This document shows, in pieces, positions 60,170 through 64,000 of a stretch of 64,000 nucleotides of DNA. Under the pieces are notes generated by a model. That model was not told where the DNA came from. It did not search any database and saw nothing but the letters and a program-made list of their open reading frames with translations. The translations under genes were made by a program, and so were the position numbers. Origin of the DNA: Selaginella tamariscina (lineage: Eukaryota > Streptophyta > Lycopodiopsida > Selaginellales > Selaginellaceae); assembly GCA_003024785.1 (NCBI GenBank), contig PUQB01000567.1:100013-164012 (forward strand). Direction: 5' to 3'. Position 1 is the stretch's first letter. Each line of letters begins with the position of its first letter.

Positions 60170-61312
60170 GGCCCAACAATGAACTTGATTGGGTCGACCT
60201 GCATTGTTCTGATTCCTCCTGTCACGAATCCATGGATTTTGACCACCACGGGCAGGTACTGGAGCAAGTGCAGGACGATTTCATGGAGGTGGGCCCCGAG
60301 GTCGACCATGAAAGGCTTGCCATGTGGGCACATATGCAGCAACATCAACCTCCATTGGATCAGCACATTGAACAAGAGGAGCAGGTAACTCAAGGGGACC
60401 ACGGCCCTCACCAGGCACCAACTCAAAACGTTGAGCTAGTGCAAAAGCTTCCTCCAATGTGGTAGGACTAAGAGCCCGAATGAATCGAACAAGTTCGGGT
60501 CGCATAGTTGGCCAAACATACCGAGCTTAATAGGCTCAAGCATGTTAGAATATGCACGCTGAACTAAATCCCCGAACCTAATACTAAACTGCATAACATA
60601 CTCACCAGGATGTTGTCGTATCGCATGCAGTTGTTGAAAAGCATCATCTGAATCCTCAACTTTGCCAAACGTACGTTTGAGGCATTCCGTCAACCGATTA
60701 CTATTGGCTTGAATCTTTACAACCAATCCATTATATCACTTGAGCACAGGGCCTTTCAAACATGTAGGGAATTCCCTAAGAGCACGGGCCTCATTCCAAC
60801 CATGGTAACGAACAATGACTTGGAAATGATCAAACCAGTGGTATACATCATCTCACGGATCACCACAAAAAGATCGGGGTTGAACCCTCGGATTTGTGGC
60901 TTGTGAAGAAGATGAAGGAGTACTAGAAGCAGATCCCCTGGCATGAGGCTCAGGCGGGGAAGAGGAGGACGGACCCTTAACAAAGTGCTCCAACAACTTA
61001 GTTTGTGCATCAATAACAGTAACAATAATGCTAAAAGCCATCTCCATGTTCATTATCATGGAAGCAAGAAAAGGAAAAGGCAGAAGAAAGGAATACCCAA
61101 CTTCTCCACCAATGAAAGAGTCAATATATATTCAGAAATGTCAAATGTATTCAGCTATAAAAACCTTGCTTATATACAGGAGACCCTCTGTCACATGGCA
61201 CACATGACATGTGGCATTGACATGTGGGAGCCAATCACCACCATGTGTCACTACGCATGTGTGTATATACACATGCGTATATACAGTATGTTATATATAT
61301 ACAGTATCTTAT
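60170..61312 (-). mobile_element. Truncated Ty3/gypsy element (same family as 13,465-18,304)
   Basis: Fossil. Minus strand: LTR 61,312-61,112 (about 200 bp, similar to those at 13,465 and 18,099), then gag about 61,070-60,180. Everything after gag, including pol and the second LTR, is missing, so a truncated copy with a few breaks in what remains. It ends abruptly at about 60,170. Confidence 0.85.
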
Positions 61313-61319
61313 AAGATGT

Positions 61320-62040
61320 TCTTTAGAAGCTGTATACACGTGTACGTATTAAACTGAGCCATTTCAAATTTAATATTAATTTGTTTGACAGTTTTAAATA
61401 ATGTAAAATAATGATTTGTACACTAAAACTGTGGGTTATAAGTGCCTGATGTTTAATTAATTTTTGTAGAAACTCATATGTATATTCTTACATAGTGTAC
61501 GGTATATACACATGCATATACCGATGTAAGTTCGAGGATACCTTAGCATAATCTCTCGCGAGAACCCATGAATGAGAAGAGCGAGATACATTTGCACGAG
61601 CTCCAGAGAAGGACGACAAGATCCCGTCACCAGATTCTTGCATCTCATCGAACGATGCTGCAAAAGAAAGATCCTTTGAAGCAAAACAACTGCACTCTCA
61701 TGTTCGCGAGCACAAGATTGCAGAGGATGGCGATGGCATCGTGGAAACGACGCAAGGCAAGTGTTCGATGGCATGGTACACAGACACAACATGATCCTCT
61801 GGACAAGCATGGTGGCTGCATATGTGAACGAGGGAAACCACGGAGGGGGATGGAGTTTCTAGTTAAGAATGCAACAGGAAGGTGTTCTTCCAGACAGAGT
61901 TACCTTCATCAACATCCTGATTCCCCACGCTTGTTATTACCGGGAAGATGGTTCATGACATGAGACAGTACTCTTGCGATGGCTATGATGGTTACAGCAT
62001 GGAAGTTGGAAGACGATTGATATAGTGAAAGCCCAAATAC
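61320..62040 (+). pseudogene. PPR-protein gene fragment, copy 3
   Basis: Colinear with 2,590-3,320: non-coding lead, then HEWERRDTF-type and PPR-like stretches in several frames (61,560-61,970). It lacks the part coding for GASLVRMYIKCG seen in copy 2. Continues directly into the SR-like fragment without the MITE and MULE insertions found at the left end. Confidence 0.65.
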
Positions 62041-63286
62041 AAGATCTCAGCATGGGAAAGACCGTGGTAGAAGCTCCCAGGTAAGCATTACATATATTTA
62101 ACATGTGTTTGTGTCTTCAGCTAAATCTTCATATGGGAATCGTTCTCCGGGTAGATCTCTGTACGGTGATCGTGGTGAATGTGCCCATTATGCTGGCAGG
62201 TCATATGGGGCGTACAGCTTCTCAAGGCCCATCTACTGACACTGCTTATGAGAGATGTTGATCACCTTTGGAACCACTCCTCCCCGGTCTGACCGTGATT
62301 CAAGTCCTCGTGAAAGTCCTCGTTCATATGACAAGCATTTTAAGGAAGATCTATCCAAGTTGCCTAAACGGGTTTTGAATATATGAATCAGGTACGCTAT
62401 CGTGTGTGCAGTGCATTCGTGTATATCTACTATTAACATTCGTATGTGTGTGTGCGGTGGAGTACTGAAACAGATAGTAGACATTCCTATTTATATATAT
62501 GTATCTGTAGCTAAAACAATTATAGAAAAAAAATCTCTTTTCTTTCTCTAGCATGTGTTGACTTAAACTACAATGTCCCTTGAGAAAAGCTATATAGCGC
62601 AATATAACACATGTACACACATGATATATGAGTTAACACATTCATGTTCCATTTATGATACGTTGGCACAGCGGTTAAATTATATGCATATAACCCGGTA
62701 AATCTTTAGTAGGTGTACCTAATTAAGTGGACTTTACTTCCATTACGTTATTTATGTTATTATATGAACATTATAATTAAAATGAGAATGTCTATAGTCT
62801 CATTTTTTTAATAATTAATTATATTAATTAGTTTTAATAAAAAAAATATTTTTAAAATAATATATGTTTAAAAAAAAATATTCTTTAAAATGTATATTAT
62901 AATTTACATAATATTAATTAATTTTTTTTATTTTTTATTTTCATGTATCATTCCATTTTAATAACAACATTGATATATAATTGTATATGTATGTACAGAT
63001 GTTTTATGGCACGTTATTTATATTAAAGGTTTTCCATAGATGAATATGCAGCTATATAGATGTAATGTGTATATAGAGATGTATTGCTGACATATAAGAA
63101 CTTTTGCAGGACTACGCCTTCGTCAACAGTCGAAGTAGACCACACCGAAGACAACAATAAATGTGGACAGATGCAAAATGCTGGAGAAAGAACAAGAAGA
63201 ATGGGAATCACCAGCCGTTGATTCGTATGCAGCCATCTTCCAGTCCCGGTGCTGCGGAACAAATGTCACCAAACGAACAAAGAAGA
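62041..63286 (+). pseudogene. SR-like host gene fragment, copy without the MULE (empty site)
   Basis: Paralogue of 3,550-3,584 plus 11,860-12,830, with the MULE site intact at 62,074-62,081. After a CTTCAG acceptor (about 62,120) it reads SSYGNRSPGRSLYGDRGECA, then YAGRSYGAYSFSRP, then an inserted 50 bp (see findings), then SDRDSSPRESPRSYDKHFKEDL, PKRVLNI and a stop at about 62,385. A second exon-like part is at 63,108-63,286 (VEVDHTEDNNK, CGQMQNAG). A MITE is inserted at 62,771-62,966, and an LTR element cuts the copy at 63,287. Gene identity unknown; composition is SR-protein-like. Confidence 0.45.
62771..62966. mobile_element. AT-rich MITE-like insertion, copy 2
   Basis: About 195 bp, ends ATAATTAAAATGAGAATG and, read inward from the right, TTGTTATTAAAATGGAATG. 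Absent from the paralogue around 12,510. Same family as 3,331-3,546, opposite orientation. Confidence 0.6.
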
Positions 63287-64000
63287 TGTAACAGTCTTGC
63301 CCATAGAAACCTAAAAGTAGTAAGCTGCCTCACTCACCACCCAACCAAAGAAAGAGCTCACCCTCGAGCTAGGCAGTCTCCCCACAATTCCACACTCCCA
63401 GCTCCCTGTATGCTTTCAGCCCTCTCTCTTACTCCCAAAAGCCCCTATACTATATTTATAAATATATTATAAATACAGTGTGTGCTATTATGGGCATACA
63501 ATCTCTCACATTTCTCCCCTGAAGTCCTTGTCCTCAAGGATGTACTATGCACATTCAAGTTCTGCAATGTCACTTTGGAGGAGGTGGGATTGGACTATCA
63601 TCATCTTGGGTTTCACCCTTGTGTCCATCATCCATCTCTAGATTCACATGCATGTCGTCACGTACAAGAGCAGTCTTCAATTGAACTCAGATGAAAGACC
63701 GGATGAAGTTGCACTCCTGCAGGTAGGTGCAACTTATACGCTACCTCATTAACTTGCGCAATAACCTCAAATGGACCGGCATAACGAGGTGCAAGCTTGT
63801 CTGACTTGCTGGCTTTGAGCTGAGATATAGATCCCTGCTGAGAGATGAAGGAAATACCACTCGTAGATATACCTTATCTCCAATCTTGAAACTGCCGATA
63901 GAGTGTTTTGCATCAGCATACTTACGTACTTTATCATGAGCTTTAAGCAAATTCTTCCTACAAATTAATAAGATTTCTTCCAGTTCTCCACAAGGCTACG
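63287..64000 (-). mobile_element. Ty3/gypsy LTR element, partial, running off the window
   Basis: Fossil. LTR 63,287-63,510 (TGTAACAGTC to TCTCTCACA) cuts the SR-like fragment. Next to it in minus orientation is a purine tract (CAGGGGAGAAA). From about 64,000 down to 63,700 the minus strand encodes the end of an integrase C-terminal region (KYADAKHSIGSFKIGDKVYLR, split as KYADAKHSIG and FKIGDKVYLR), followed by a GPF-type motif in another frame. The rest lies beyond the window; at least one break is visible. Confidence 0.72.

Overview
This is nuclear DNA from a land plant. Evidence: genes with short GT-AG introns (about 46 to 70 nt), plant-type carboxylesterase (CXE/GID1-like) and pentatricopeptide-repeat (PPR) sequences, and dense nested LTR retrotransposons. 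The uniformly short introns would suit a lycophyte such as Selaginella, but that is an inference; nothing here fixes the species. No rRNA, tRNA or CRISPR array was recognised.

Layout. 1-3.3 kb: a duplicated block with a broken cysteine-rich secreted-peptide gene, a CXE fragment and a PPR fragment. 3.6-11.9 kb: an 8.3-kb Mutator-like DNA transposon (MULE), defined here from its 9-bp target duplication, imperfect terminal inverted repeats and a paralogous empty site at 62.07 kb. 11.9-12.9 kb: the host gene fragment it interrupted. 13.5-18.3 kb: an old Ty3/gypsy element. 19.2-28.2 kb: a non-coding LTR element (LARD type) with an inverted solo LTR nested in one LTR. 28.2-32.8 kb: AT-rich, geneless. 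32.8-35.6 kb: two CXE genes in tail-to-tail orientation, both damaged. 36.0-41.2 kb: a second gypsy element, minus strand, with a solo LTR inside it. 41.9-42.8 kb: tandem repeats. 43.6-46.3 kb: inverted copies of the CXE and PPR sequences from the left end. 47.7-50.9 kb: the peptide gene family again, including the one copy that looks intact (48,848-49,338). 51.4-52.1 kb: tandem repeats. 52.9-59.0 kb: a young chromovirus inserted in a palindromic minisatellite. 60.2-61.3 kb: a gypsy fragment. 61.3-63.3 kb: a third copy of the PPR and SR-like sequences. 63.3-64 kb: the edge of another LTR element.

Most notable. The MULE carries two divergent genes. One is a MULE transposase (DDE region plus C-terminal SWIM zinc finger, minus strand). 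The other is an intron-containing plus-strand gene joining a ParB-like domain to a beta-class amino-methyltransferase fold of bacterial/phage type. Between them lies an array of about 137-bp units, each built like a 71-nt exon plus a 66-nt intron and each carrying a GCCGACTGA/TCAGTCGGC inverted repeat. Related GCCGACTG motifs recur near both transposon ends. This suggests a transposon that encodes its own DNA-recognition or DNA-modification module. This copy carries frameshifts and may be inactive.

The rest shows strong birth-and-death of gene families: CXE copies at five places, PPR at three, peptide genes at four, with most copies broken or rearranged.
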